The notes beneath the pieces were generated by a model. The model did no database searches. It saw only the letters and a program-made list of their open reading frames with translations, and was not told where the DNA came from. Made by a program: the position numbers and the translations under genes. A stretch of 62,267 nucleotides of DNA from Muribaculaceae bacterium. Lineage in GTDB: Bacteria; Bacteroidota; Bacteroidia; Bacteroidales; G3-4614. How positions within the stretch are numbered: the stretch's first letter is position 1; every line of letters begins with the position of its first letter. Of this stretch, positions 45,331 through 55,288 are shown piece after piece. Location of the stretch: the NCBI GenBank assembly GCA_017546805.1, contig JAFYRT010000015.1, forward strand, positions 1-62,267, written 5' to 3'.

Positions 45331-47908
45331 TAATCAGTTCGTCGTTCTGAGCATCTATGGTAATTGGTTTGCTTCTATCAACCTTTTGAGCAAGAAGTTC
45401 TTTAGAAAGGTGGTTAAGTACGTCGCGGTGAATAACTCTCTTAACAGGTCTTGCGCCAAATTGAGGATCGTAACCCTCGTGGGCGATATATTTAACAGCC
45501 TCGGGGGTAAAGTTAAGGGTAATGCCGTTTTGCGCCAATAGTTTTTTAACTCCGTTCAATTGAATCGAAACAATCTCTCCAATTTCCTCTTCGTTAAGAG
45601 GAGCAAACATTATAATATCATCAATACGATTTAGAAACTCAGGACGAACACTCTGTTTCAATAACTCCATCACTTCGTTTTTGCTCTTTTCGATAATCTC
45701 CTCTTTGTTTGTTGAGTTTAGCTTCTCAAAGTTTTCGCGAATAAGAGAAGAACCGATGTTCGATGTCATTATAATAATGGTATTTTTAAAGTTTACCAAG
45801 CGTCCTTTGTTGTCAGTTAAACGACCATCGTCAAGTACTTGGAGCAATGTGTTGAACACATCTGGGTGAGCCTTCTCAATTTCGTCGAAAAGCACAACCG
45901 AGTAGGGTTTTCTTCTAATGGCTTCGGTAAGTTGACCTCCTTCGTCATAACCAACATATCCTGGAGGAGAACCAATGAGACGAGTAACGCTGAATTTCTC
46001 TTGATACTCGCTCATGTCAATACGAGTCATCATATTTTCGTCGTCAAACAGATACTCGGCAAGAGCCTTTGCAAGTTCGGTTTTACCCACACCTGTAGTT
46101 CCTAAAAATATAAATGAACCTATCGGACGTTTGGGGTCGCTCAAACCAGCTCTACTGCGTCTTACAGCATCCGAAACCGCAGTAATGGCCTCCTCTTGAC
46201 CAACCACTCTGTTGTGTAGCTCCTCCTCAAGGTTCAGGAGTTTCTCTCGTTCGCTTTGCAACATCTTAGTGACAGGAATACCCGTCCAGCGAGATACAAC
46301 ATCTGCAATATCATCAGCGGTGACCTCCTCTTTAATCATTGCATCATCGCCTTGCAATGTTTTAAGACGTTCCTGAGTCTCTTTAATTTCATTCTCTTTA
46401 GCAACAATTTTTGCATATCTTATCTCTGCAACCTTGCCATAATCACCCTCACGTTCGGCCTTTTCAGCCTCGTATTTAAGATGCTCAATATCAATTTTGT
46501 TTTGCTGTATCTTGTTAACCAACTCTTTTTCCGAGTTCCATTTTGCGCTATAACGCATCTCCTCCTCTTTAAGATTTGCGATAGAACGGTTAAGTTCCTC
46601 TAATTTCGCTTTATCGTTTTCGCGTTTAATAGCCTCTCGTTCAATTTCAAGTTGCTTAATCTTACGGCTTGTTTCATCAAGTTCTTCAGGAACAGAGTCC
46701 ACCTCCAAACGAAGTTTAGCGGCAGCCTCGTCCATAAGGTCAATGGCTTTGTCGGGTAAGAAGCGGTCTGTGATATATCGTGATGATAGTTGTACGGCAG
46801 CAATAATAGCCTCGTCTTTAATCCTTACTTTATGGTGATTCTCATATCTCTCTTTCAAGCCTCTTAAAATTGAGATTGTATTTGCCTCATCTGGTTCATC
46901 AACCATGACAATTTGGAAACGACGCTCGAGAGCCTTGTCTTTCTCAAAATATTTTTGGTATTCGTCAAGAGTGGTGGCACCTATCGAACGAAGCTCGCCA
47001 CGAGCCAAAGCAGGTTTCAGAATATTTGCTGCATCCATTGCGCCCTCTCCTTTACCTGCACCAACAAGAGTGTGAATCTCATCTATAAACAAAATTATCT
47101 CTCCTTCGGCATGTATAACCTCGTTTACAACAGCTTTAAGACGCTCCTCAAATTCACCTTTGTATTTTGCTCCTGCAACAAGGGCTCCCATATCCAACGA
47201 GAAAATCTCTTTTCTCTTAAGGTTCTCGGGAACATCGCCTCTTACAATTCTATGAGCAAGTCCCTCGGCAATAGCCGTTTTACCGGTACCGGGTTCTCCA
47301 ATAAGAATAGGATTGTTTTTAGTTCTACGGCTTAATATTTGAAGTACTCTACGAATCTCATCATCTCTACCAATAACGGGGTCTAACTTGCCATCTCTTG
47401 CACGTTCGTTAAGATTAATGGCATATTTCGATAGCGCATTATACGTCTCCTCTGCACTTGCATCATTAACCTTTTTGCCTTTTCTAAGTTCATCAATGGC
47501 ACTTCCAAGTCCCTTTTCGGTAATGCCTGCGTCTTTCAAAAACTGACTGACTCTGTTTTTTACCATTACCAAAGACATAATGATGCTTTCCAAAGCAACA
47601 AATTGGTCTCCACATTTTTTAGAATACTCCTCGGCTTTGGTTAAAACCTCATTACATTCACGGCTTAAATAAGGTTCTCCGCCATTGACTTTTGGTAAAG
47701 TATTAATCTCTCTATCTACTAAATTTGTCAATAACGAGACATTTGCTCCCAATTTGTTAAAAAGGAATTCGGCAACAGAGCCTTCAATCCCCATAACGCC
47801 TTTGAGCAAGTGAAGTGTCTCGATAGACTGATTGTTGTTTCTGTTAGCAATCTCAACGGCCTTTTGAATAGCCTCTTGCGATTTAATTGTAAAGTTGTTC
47901 ATATTCAT
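45320..47908 (-). CDS. clpB: ATP-dependent chaperone ClpB
   Basis: AAA+ disaggregase that, with DnaK, threads aggregated proteins. 862 residues: an N domain (~1-145, [15 protein letters not shown]), NBD1 with GEPGTGKTA and [12 protein letters not shown], the long coiled-coil middle domain (~400-530) that marks ClpB from ClpA/C, and NBD2 with [17 protein letters not shown] and [14 protein letters not shown]. No ClpP-binding IGF-type loop was noted. Divergent from tgt, with a 315-bp gap. Its stop overlaps the direct repeat that bounds the DUF262 cassette. Confidence 0.97.
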   Translation of the reverse strand: MNMNNFTIKSQEAIQKAVEIANRNNNQSIETLHLLKGVMGIEGSVAEFLFNKLGANVSLLTNLVDREINTLPKVNGGEPYLSRECNEVLTKAEEYSKKCGDQFVALESIIMSLVMVKNRVSQFLKDAGITEKGLGSAIDELRKGKKVNDASAEETYNALSKYAINLNERARDGKLDPVIGRDDEIRRVLQILSRRTKNNPILIGEPGTGKTAIAEGLAHRIVRGDVPENLKRKEIFSLDMGALVAGAKYKGEFEERLKAVVNEVIHAEGEIILFIDEIHTLVGAGKGEGAMDAANILKPALARGELRSIGATTLDEYQKYFEKDKALERRFQIVMVDEPDEANTISILRGLKERYENHHKVRIKDEAIIAAVQLSSRYITDRFLPDKAIDLMDEAAAKLRLEVDSVPEELDETSRKIKQLEIEREAIKRENDKAKLEELNRSIANLKEEEMRYSAKWNSEKELVNKIQQNKIDIEHLKYEAEKAEREGDYGKVAEIRYAKIVAKENEIKETQERLKTLQGDDAMIKEEVTADDIADVVSRWTGIPVTKMLQSEREKLLNLEEELHNRVVGQEEAITAVSDAVRRSRAGLSDPKRPIGSFIFLGTTGVGKTELAKALAEYLFDDENMMTRIDMSEYQEKFSVTRLIGSPPGYVGYDEGGQLTEAIRRKPYSVVLFDEIEKAHPDVFNTLLQVLDDGRLTDNKGRLVNFKNTIIIMTSNIGSSLIRENFEKLNSTNKEEIIEKSKNEVMELLKQSVRPEFLNRIDDIIMFAPLNEEEIGEIVSIQLNGVKKLLAQNGITLNFTPEAVKYIAHEGYDPQFGARPVKRVIHRDVLNHLSKELLAQKVDRSKPITIDAQNDELIIRN

Positions 47909-48176
47909 AACTCAAATCTCCTTTCGGTAACAAATGTTTTTACTTCAATAATAACAAACTAAATGCCATTGGGTTTTAAATGACAAAATGTCTGTTTTTC
48001 AGATGTTTATAACTAATATGTGTCACTATTGTTTTCAGAACTCGTTGAAATTTTGCAAGTTGCGTAACTGACAAAAAGACATGTTTTTAAAGAGTTTGAA
48101 ATAATAAAGGGTGTTTACTTGTCATATGTTAAAAAAATAAATAGTTCAAACTCTATATATTTCGCTCTCGTTTCAC

Positions 48177-48184
48177 TATCTTTG
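48177..48184 (+). promoter_or_regulatory. -7 box of tgt
   Basis: TATCTTTG. A transcription start near 48191 would leave almost no leader for the ATG at 48197 but ~33 nt for the ATG at 48224, favouring the latter. Confidence 0.6.
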
Positions 48185-48223
48185 CATAAGTGAATAATGT
48201 CAACCAACGACGCAAATACACCT

Positions 48224-49354
48224 ATGGAATTTGAACTGATAAAAAACGATATATGCAGTAATGCAAGAGCAGGAGTGATAACCACTTCTCATGGAAAAAT
48301 TGAAACACCAATATTCATGCCTGTAGGAACGGCGGCAACTGTAAAATGCTGTCATCGTCATGAATTGGAAGAAGATATAAATGCTCCAATAATATTGGGA
48401 AACACATACCATTTGTATCTTCGTCCGGGGCTTGATATATTAAGAAGCGCGGGTGGTTTGCATGGATTTTCGGGATGGAACAGAGCCATGCTTACAGATA
48501 GTGGAGGATTTCAAGTATTTTCACTTTCAGGAAATAGAAAATTAAAAGAGGAGGGAGTACACTTCCGCTCACACATCGATGGAAGCAAACATCTCTTTAC
48601 GCCCGAAAACGTAGTTGACATTCAACGAGTAATAGGTGCAGATATAATGATGGCATTGGATGAGTGTACACCAGGAACAGCCGATTTCTCGTATGCAAAA
48701 AAATCGTTGGATTTAACCATGCGTTGGTTGCAACGAGGATGGAAACACTTCAACGAAACAGAACCATTATACGGACATAGTCAAACATTCTTTCCCATAG
48801 TGCAAGGATGCGTATATCCCGAACTGCGTTGTCGTGCAGCCGAGGAGGTTGCTGCACTTGGAGCAGAGGGTAATGCCATTGGTGGATTGGCAGTTGGTGA
48901 GCCTGCCGAGCAGATGTATGAGATGATTGAGGTTGTAAACGAAATACTACCAAAAGACAAACCTCGTTACCTTATGGGAGTAGGAACACCAGCCAACATA
49001 CTTGAGGCAATAGAACGAGGAGTGGATATGTTCGATTGTGTGATGCCAACCCGCAACGGACGCAACGCAATGCTATTTACTCGCAATGGAATAATGAATA
49101 TGCGAAACAAAAAGTGGGCAACCGATTTCTCGCCGATAGAGGAGGGAGGAGCATCATATGTCGATGAAGCATATACAAAAGCCTATCTTCGTCACCTATT
49201 CATCAGCGACGAATTCTTGGCAATGCAGATAGCATCGTTACACAATTTGGCATTCTATCTATGGTTGGTTCGCGAGGCACGTCGTCAAATACTTGCAGGA
49301 ACATTCAAGCAATGGAAAGACGAGATGATAGTAAGAGTAACAACAAGACTATAA
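48224..49354 (+). CDS. tgt: tRNA-guanine transglycosylase
   Basis: Exchanges G34 for preQ1 or queuine in GUN tRNAs. From ATG 48224 it is 376 residues; an in-frame ATG at 48197 adds nine residues upstream. The catalytic aspartate lies in AMLTDSGGFQVFSLSG, and the nucleophile in GVDMFDCVMPTRNGRN. Where E. coli Tgt has a CxCxxC zinc site before AYLHHL, this protein has GASYVDEAYTKAYLRHL, with none of the three cysteines; the fourth ligand region SLHNLAFY keeps its histidine. It is followed 16 bp later by an LptF/G permease gene, likely in one transcript. Confidence 0.94.
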   Translation: MEFELIKNDICSNARAGVITTSHGKIETPIFMPVGTAATVKCCHRHELEEDINAPIILGNTYHLYLRPGLDILRSAGGLHGFSGWNRAMLTDSGGFQVFSLSGNRKLKEEGVHFRSHIDGSKHLFTPENVVDIQRVIGADIMMALDECTPGTADFSYAKKSLDLTMRWLQRGWKHFNETEPLYGHSQTFFPIVQGCVYPELRCRAAEEVAALGAEGNAIGGLAVGEPAEQMYEMIEVVNEILPKDKPRYLMGVGTPANILEAIERGVDMFDCVMPTRNGRNAMLFTRNGIMNMRNKKWATDFSPIEEGGASYVDEAYTKAYLRHLFISDEFLAMQIASLHNLAFYLWLVREARRQILAGTFKQWKDEMIVRVTTRL

Positions 49355-49370
49355 AACAACTTTTTTACTT

Positions 49371-50441
49371 ATGCTTAAGAAAATAGACTTTTACATAATA
49401 AAGAAGTTTTTAGGAACATACATATTTGCAATACTATTGATAATATCTATTGCAGTGGTGTTTGATATAAATGAGAAAATCGACGACTTTATAAACGCAC
49501 CATTGAAAGAGATAATCTTTGATTATTATGTAAACTTCATACCCTATTATGCAAACCTGTTCAGTCAGTTGTTTACCTTTATTGCGGTAATATTTTTTAC
49601 ATCGAAATTAGCCGACAACTCTGAGATAATAGCGATACTCTCAAGTGGAATAAGCTTTAAGCGACTAATGGTGCCTTACATGGTATCGGCGGCAATAATA
49701 TCATCGTTGACATTTACGCTAAACAGCTTTGTCATACCACCTGCAAACAAAACCAGAATAGAGTTTCAGAACAAGTATGTATCAAATAAAAAGGTCGATT
49801 ATGCAGCCAATGTTCAGTTGCAGGTATCTCCGGGAGTCATAGCATACATAAACCGATATGACGATAACCTTAAAACAGGCTATCGCTTTTCAATGGAAAA
49901 GTTCGAAGGAAAAAGCCTTAGATCAAAACTAACAGCAGAGTCGATACGTTATGATAGTGCCTACCATTGGATTGTGCGTAACTATACGATACGCGATTTT
50001 GATGGAATGGAGGAGACCTTCCGAAAAGGCACACGTTTAGACACAATTATAACAATAGCGCCGTCCGACTTTTTGATATCGCGTTACGATGCCGAACTTA
50101 TGACAACACCCGAGCTTTATCGATACATAGAAAAACAAAAAGAGCGAGGAGCATCAAACGTAAAGCCCTTTCAGATAGAGTATGAAGGACGTATAGCATC
50201 CATATTTGCCGCATTCATATTAACATCAATAGGAATGTCGCTATCCTCACGAAAAGTAAAAGGAGGCATGGGAGTAAACATTGGAATAGGACTGATATTG
50301 AGTTTTACATACATCATGTTCTCAACAATATCGTCCACATTTGCAACCAATGGCGACATGTCACCGCGATTTGCAGTATGGTTGCCAAATATACTATATA
50401 TAATAATAGCCATTTACCTTTATACAAAAGCACCCAAATAG
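49371..50441 (+). CDS. LptF/LptG-type permease (YjgP/YjgQ)
   Basis: 356 residues with three membrane segments at each end (FLGTYIFAILLIISIAVVF, FSQLFTFIAVIFFTSKLA, YMVSAAIISSLTFTLN; and IASIFAAFILTSIGMSLSS, IGIGLILSFTYIMFSTI, NILYIIIAIYLY) around a β-jellyroll periplasmic domain. The family forms the LPS-export ABC transporter with LptB and takes lipid A/LPS to the periplasmic bridge. It follows tgt by 16 bp. Whether it is LptF or LptG cannot be said from this alone. Confidence 0.92.
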   Translation: MLKKIDFYIIKKFLGTYIFAILLIISIAVVFDINEKIDDFINAPLKEIIFDYYVNFIPYYANLFSQLFTFIAVIFFTSKLADNSEIIAILSSGISFKRLMVPYMVSAAIISSLTFTLNSFVIPPANKTRIEFQNKYVSNKKVDYAANVQLQVSPGVIAYINRYDDNLKTGYRFSMEKFEGKSLRSKLTAESIRYDSAYHWIVRNYTIRDFDGMEETFRKGTRLDTIITIAPSDFLISRYDAELMTTPELYRYIEKQKERGASNVKPFQIEYEGRIASIFAAFILTSIGMSLSSRKVKGGMGVNIGIGLILSFTYIMFSTISSTFATNGDMSPRFAVWLPNILYIIIAIYLYTKAPK

Positions 50442-50533
50442 TACTACTTAAAAACAAATATCAAAAAAACGAGACAAATATTTGTTTTTAAATATCTTTT
50501 GTTGTAAAATTGTATCCCTAAAATAAAAACACA

Positions 50534-51667
50534 GTGTCAAAGAGAATACACGTAATATCATTTCAAGTACCTTATCCTGCCGATTACGGAGGAGTAATAG
50601 ATGTCTATTATAAGGTAAAAGCATTAAAGGATGCAGGATACAAAGTAGCCTTGCACTGCTTTGCCTATAAGGGAAGAAAAGATTCACCATCGTTGCATAA
50701 CATTGCCGATGAGGTATATATCTACAAGCGCAACACATGTGTTTTAAACCGAATGTTGTTAAAGCCCTACATAGTAAAGAGTCGCCAATCAAAAGAGCTA
50801 TTGGAACGTCTATTGCAAGATAACGACCCTATACTATTCGAGGGACTACACACAACGCATCTATTATCGTCACCACTGTTAAAGGATCGCAAAAAATTTG
50901 TGAGAGCCCACAACATCGAGGGAGAATATTACAAATATTTGGCAGATGCAACAGTGTCGATGAAGAAAAAATTCTTCTTCAATTGGGAATCTCGAAGATT
51001 ACAACGATACGAAAAAGTATTGAGCAATGCAGATGTAATATTTGCAATAACCGAGAAAGAGAAGAGATATTTCACCACAACATATCCAAATGTAACAACC
51101 GAGTTGTTGCCATGTTTCCATAATGGAGCAGAAGACAGTGTAACCACATCGCAACGCGGAGCAGGCAAATATCTGCTATATAACGGAAACTTAAGTGTAG
51201 AGGAGAATCTGAATGCAGTCTATTTCTTGGCGGAGAGAGTAATACCATCGTTTCCCGAGGTAAAATGGATTATCGCAGGCGGAAATCCTCCCAAAGAGTT
51301 ATATGAGGTGGTTCAAGCAATGGATAATGTGGAGATAATAGCCAATCCATCATCAAGCAAAATGTCAACGCTAATAACCGAGGCGGCGGCAAATGTCCTT
51401 ATAACCTTCCAATCAACAGGAATCAAACTCAAACTAATCAATGCCCTATACAAAGGAGGACACTGTATAGTAAACGATAAAATGATTGAAAGCACAGGAC
51501 TAAAAGATGTATGTATGGTAACACACTCCGACAAAGATTTGATAGATACAATCAAAAAAGCCCTATCGCAAAAAATCACCGACGAGGAGTTAGCACTTCG
51601 TAAAGAGGTGTTACGCCAAAGCTACGACAATGACGAGAACATAAAGATACTAACTAAGTACCTTTAG
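50534..51667 (+). CDS. Glycosyltransferase (GT4-like fold)
   Basis: 377 residues from GTG at 50534. The N-terminus has PYPADYGGVIDVYYKVKAL, an acceptor-binding pattern of GT-B enzymes, and the C-terminal half has YNGNLSVEENLNAVYFL and KWIIAGGNPPKEL, then FQSTGIKLKLINALYKGG as the donor loop. No DXD is expected in this fold. It probably adds a sugar to LPS or an exopolysaccharide, and follows the LptF/G gene by ~90 bp. Sugar specificity is unknown. It is followed at once by a composite AATTAGGAATT repeat with GTGCTTCGCAC. Confidence 0.8.
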   Translation: MSKRIHVISFQVPYPADYGGVIDVYYKVKALKDAGYKVALHCFAYKGRKDSPSLHNIADEVYIYKRNTCVLNRMLLKPYIVKSRQSKELLERLLQDNDPILFEGLHTTHLLSSPLLKDRKKFVRAHNIEGEYYKYLADATVSMKKKFFFNWESRRLQRYEKVLSNADVIFAITEKEKRYFTTTYPNVTTELLPCFHNGAEDSVTTSQRGAGKYLLYNGNLSVEENLNAVYFLAERVIPSFPEVKWIIAGGNPPKELYEVVQAMDNVEIIANPSSSKMSTLITEAAANVLITFQSTGIKLKLINALYKGGHCIVNDKMIESTGLKDVCMVTHSDKDLIDTIKKALSQKITDEELALRKEVLRQSYDNDENIKILTKYL

Positions 51668-51757
51668 TTTTTAATTAGGAATTAGTGTGGTGCTTCGCAC
51701 CGATTAGAAATTAGGAATGTTTTTAATTTCTAATTCATAATTCCTAACTCCTAATTC
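51664..51757 (+). repeat. Composite post-gene repeat between two converging genes
   Basis: After the glycosyltransferase stop: TTTTTAATTAGGAATTAG, then GTGGTGCTTCGCACC (hairpin), then ATTAGAAATTAGGAATG. After the pepD stop, on the other strand, AATTAGGAGTTAGGAATT type. This is the fullest example of the family in the window. Confidence 0.65.
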
Positions 51758-53216
51758 ATTTAAGAGGGCTATTCTCCAAAATACCGAGTAGGAAGTTCCA
51801 AAATTTTTCGACCGAAGCAATTTCGACTCTCTCGTCAGGAGAGTGGGGGTGAAGCATATTCGGACCAATAGAAATCATATCCATTTTTGGGTATATCGAC
51901 GATATAATACCGCACTCCAAACCTGCATGCATAACTTTAGTTTTAAGCTCTTCACCATAACATTGCCTGTAAAAATCCTTTGCAACATTTAAAATAGGAG
52001 AGCTCAAATTTGGAGTCCACGAAGGATAATCGCCAAATAGTTCAATCTCAGCGTCAACAAGCGAGTAAAGACTCCATAACTTTGAAACATAGTTATATTT
52101 TCGGCTTGCCATGGTTGAGCGAACCAAAATATGAATCCATGCAACACCATCATTACAGAAAACAACAGCCAAGTTCGAAGATGTCTCAACAGTATCCTCA
52201 AATCCCGGAATCATTCGCTCCACACCGTCAGGTGTAGCTTCAATAACATTAACAAACTTTCTTTGAAAATCAACAGGAAGAATACCTTTGGGCATATCCA
52301 CCTCTTCGCATATCAAGGCAATGTTGCTTTCAATAAGATTATATTCGTGGCGGAACAACTTTTTGAAAAGAGCCACCTCTTTAATAAAATCATCGCAGAA
52401 TCTATCCTCTATAACAACCACCGTTTCGGCACTGCGAGGAATTGCATTTCGAGTATTGCCACCATTAAATTCAGCAATTCTTGCATTATATGATTGAGAA
52501 ATAAAATTCAAGAAACGGAACAATAACTTATTGGCATTAGCCCTGCCTCTGTGAATGTCAACACCCGAATGTCCACCACTCAAGCCCTTTAAAGTCAATT
52601 TATATGCTTTACCTTCAATATCGCAAACCTCATTAATGTAGTTTAGAGTAGCCTTAAAATCGATACCACCGGCACACCCTATAAAGGCAGAGTCATCCTC
52701 TTCCGAGTCGGTATTAATCATAATAGAGTGTTTTAACAGCTCCTTGTCTAAAAGAGCAGCACCCTCCATGCCACACTCCTCATCAAGAGTAAAGAGAGCT
52801 TCAATTTTGGGATGAGCAATAGAGGAATCATCCAAGATTGCCAAAATAGCAGCAACACCAATGCCGTTGTCTGCCCCTAACGAAGTATCAACAGCCCTAA
52901 CCCAACCATTGTCAACATATAAAGTTAACGGGTCTGTCGCGAAGTTGTGAACAGAGTTAAGGCTCTTTTGTCCCACCATATCAATATGAGCCTGAATAAT
53001 AATACCCTCTCTATTCTCCATTCCTTTTGAAGCAGATTTATAAACAACAATATTGCCTGTGTTGTCTTTCGAATAACACAACCCTCTCTCTTTAGCAAAC
53101 TCAACAATATAATCCGAAATTTTTTCGAGATTATGCGACGTGTGCGGAATTTTACAAATGTCATAAAAAAACTTCCACACACAAGTGGGCTTAAGCGATA
53201 AAATCTGTTCTTTCAT
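51756..53216 (-). CDS. pepD: Aminoacyl-histidine dipeptidase (PepD, M20)
   Basis: Zinc dipeptidase for Xaa-His and other dipeptides. From ATG 53216 it is 486 residues; the open frame begins with a TTG six bases upstream. Metal and catalytic motifs of M20: IIQAHIDMVGQKS (H and D), SLGADNGIGVAAIL, LDEECGMEGA, HAGLECGIISS and MLHPHSPDERVEIASVEKF. Length is normal. It is monocistronic. Confidence 0.94.
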   Translation of the reverse strand: MKEQILSLKPTCVWKFFYDICKIPHTSHNLEKISDYIVEFAKERGLCYSKDNTGNIVVYKSASKGMENREGIIIQAHIDMVGQKSLNSVHNFATDPLTLYVDNGWVRAVDTSLGADNGIGVAAILAILDDSSIAHPKIEALFTLDEECGMEGAALLDKELLKHSIMINTDSEEDDSAFIGCAGGIDFKATLNYINEVCDIEGKAYKLTLKGLSGGHSGVDIHRGRANANKLLFRFLNFISQSYNARIAEFNGGNTRNAIPRSAETVVVIEDRFCDDFIKEVALFKKLFRHEYNLIESNIALICEEVDMPKGILPVDFQRKFVNVIEATPDGVERMIPGFEDTVETSSNLAVVFCNDGVAWIHILVRSTMASRKYNYVSKLWSLYSLVDAEIELFGDYPSWTPNLSSPILNVAKDFYRQCYGEELKTKVMHAGLECGIISSIYPKMDMISIGPNMLHPHSPDERVEIASVEKFWNFLLGILENSPLK

Positions 53217-53342
53217 AAACAATACTAAAAGAGTAAGGCTAAAATATCAAAAGGGTTGGGTAAATATGCAAAATAGTAACAGTACGCATCTATTCCTATA
53301 GAATAGTAACAACCATTATGCGGAAAAGTTCATTCTGCAACT

Positions 53343-54347
53343 CTATAATTTTAAACTGTTTTTAGATGTGTTTCTCTTATCAAGAGATATGGCAATAAAG
53401 GTATAAATACCCATAACAATAGTCATAATAAGTTGAGCACCATGAGCCACAAGAGCAAAAGCACCTGCGGTATCCTCGTTCAAGCCATAAAGAGTCAAAA
53501 TGCAAATAACCGCCCAATGCCAAGGGCCAATACCACCTTGAACAGGTAATCCCATTCCAATACTGCCAAATAAAAAGGCAGAGAACGCACATACAATACC
53601 AAGCGATTCGGTCTGTTTAAATGCAAAAAAGCAGACATATAACTCAATAAAATACAAACTCCACATCAAAACAGTATAAAATAGGAACAGCCATTTATCC
53701 TTCATCTGAAAAATGGTTTTAAACCCATTAATCAAGTTGTCGAACAACCCCTTGATTTTAACAATAATAGAGTTGTTGCTCTTGTATTTGAAAAGAAAAA
53801 TCAAGCCAATAACACCCGCGGCAATAACGCAGTAAAGTAGGGGAGAAGAAACTATTTTAACAACAGAATCCATAATGATAGGCTGTTCGCTCAAAAGCTT
53901 CATAACCATATCAAATTGCAAAAAGAAAGTAACAACGGTAATTGTGGCAACGGTAAGAGTATCGGTTACACGTTCCGAAATCATAGAACCAACCACCTTT
54001 ACAAACGATTGGTTTTCGCTGTGGGCAACATAACCGCAACGCCACACCTCGCCCATACGAGGAAATATAAGATTAACAGCATAAGTGCCAAAAATAGCGT
54101 TAACCAAAACTCTCATAGGAGGGTTGGCAGGCAGAGCTTTAAGTTGTAATTTCCAACGTGCAGCTCTAACAAAATGACTCAACATACCAATAATTCCCGA
54201 AAGCAGAATCCACCAATAGTTAATATCATATTGAAGAATCTTTCCAACCTCGTTCATATCCATTTTGCTATAGACATACCAAAACAATCCAAGTCCAAAA
54301 GCAAGCGGAATAATAAATTTGAATATATAAGATACTATTCGTTTCAA
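53343..54347 (-). CDS. Flippase-like / lysylphosphatidylglycerol synthase TM family protein (UPF0104)
   Basis: 334 residues with about eight membrane segments (FIIPLAFGLGLFWYVYSK, WWILLSGIIGMLSHFVRA, NAIFGTYAVNLIFPRMGE, and others near the C-terminus). The GEVWRCGYVA loop and the GLPVQGGIGPWHW motif are typical of the AglD/MprF membrane family. It starts at TTG 54347; I see no ATG or GTG close by that gives a better N-terminus. It has no cytoplasmic synthase domain. The lipid substrate is unknown. Confidence 0.85.
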   Translation of the reverse strand: MKRIVSYIFKFIIPLAFGLGLFWYVYSKMDMNEVGKILQYDINYWWILLSGIIGMLSHFVRAARWKLQLKALPANPPMRVLVNAIFGTYAVNLIFPRMGEVWRCGYVAHSENQSFVKVVGSMISERVTDTLTVATITVVTFFLQFDMVMKLLSEQPIIMDSVVKIVSSPLLYCVIAAGVIGLIFLFKYKSNNSIIVKIKGLFDNLINGFKTIFQMKDKWLFLFYTVLMWSLYFIELYVCFFAFKQTESLGIVCAFSAFLFGSIGMGLPVQGGIGPWHWAVICILTLYGLNEDTAGAFALVAHGAQLIMTIVMGIYTFIAISLDKRNTSKNSLKL

Positions 54348-54364
54348 TTTTTTGAGAATTTAAT

Positions 54365-54372
54365 TATCTTTG
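54365..54372 (+). promoter_or_regulatory. -7 box upstream of rsmA
   Basis: TATCTTTG, 117 nt before the rsmA ATG, in the divergent gap. The -33 side is weak. Confidence 0.45.
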
Positions 54373-54488
54373 CGATATTGTACTTTCAATTAAAAAAACA
54401 AAATCGGTTACAAAGGTAACCTTTTTGCAGAAAAACGAGGGTATAATAAAACAAAAATATAGGATAAAAGCAGTAAAAATAGTTCAGA

Positions 54489-55277
54489 ATGGCAAAGTTG
54501 GTACGCCCCAAGAAGAGTTTAGGACAACATTTTCTAACCGACCTCGACATAGCACGACGAATAGCCGAAACCCTCTCCGAATACAAGGGAATGCCCATAT
54601 TGGAAGTAGGACCCGGAATGGGAGTGTTGACACAGTATTTGTTAGAGGAGAAGCATGATGTAACAGTAGTGGAGATAGATACCGAGTCGGTGGCATATCT
54701 AAACAAGAACTTTCCGCAATTATCGGGAAGAATCGTAGAGGGTGACTTCTTGCAGATGGATTTAGCCAAAGAGTTTGGTAAAAACCTATGCGTAATCGGA
54801 AACTACCCCTATAACATATCAAGTCAAATATTCTTCAAAGTATTGGATTACAAAGATATGGTTCCCTGTTGTAGCGGAATGATACAAAAAGAGGTAGCCG
54901 AACGATTAGCGGCAAAACCAGGTAGCAAAACCTACGGAATACTATCGGTATTGATGCAAGCGTGGTACAACGTAGAGTACCTATTTACCGTATCGGAACA
55001 TGTATTCAACCCACCGCCAAAAGTAAAATCGGCGGTAATCCGTATGACACGTAACGATGTCACGGAATTGGGATGCAACGAGCAACTATTCAAGCGAATA
55101 GTAAAAACAGCATTCAACCAACGCCGAAAAACAATGCGTAACTCGTTGAAATCCATAATAGAACCTGGTTCTCCAATATTGGCAAACGAAGTATTCAATC
55201 TTCGTCCCGAACAAATATCGGTAGCACAATTCATTGAACTAACAAATGAGATAGAGAAGCATATCGTTAAACTCTAA
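54489..55277 (+). CDS. rsmA: 16S rRNA dimethyladenosine transferase RsmA (KsgA)
   Basis: Dimethylates two adjacent adenosines (A1518/A1519 in E. coli numbering) late in small-subunit assembly. 262 residues: KKSLGQHFLTDLDIARRI, the SAM loop LEVGPGMGVLTQYLLE, EIDTESVAYL, and the catalytic NYPYNISSQIFFK. The C-terminal helical domain has FNQRRKTMRNSLK. It is followed 11 bp later by mgtE. Confidence 0.96.
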   Translation: MAKLVRPKKSLGQHFLTDLDIARRIAETLSEYKGMPILEVGPGMGVLTQYLLEEKHDVTVVEIDTESVAYLNKNFPQLSGRIVEGDFLQMDLAKEFGKNLCVIGNYPYNISSQIFFKVLDYKDMVPCCSGMIQKEVAERLAAKPGSKTYGILSVLMQAWYNVEYLFTVSEHVFNPPPKVKSAVIRMTRNDVTELGCNEQLFKRIVKTAFNQRRKTMRNSLKSIIEPGSPILANEVFNLRPEQISVAQFIELTNEIEKHIVKL

Positions 55278-55288
55278 AACAATTGACG

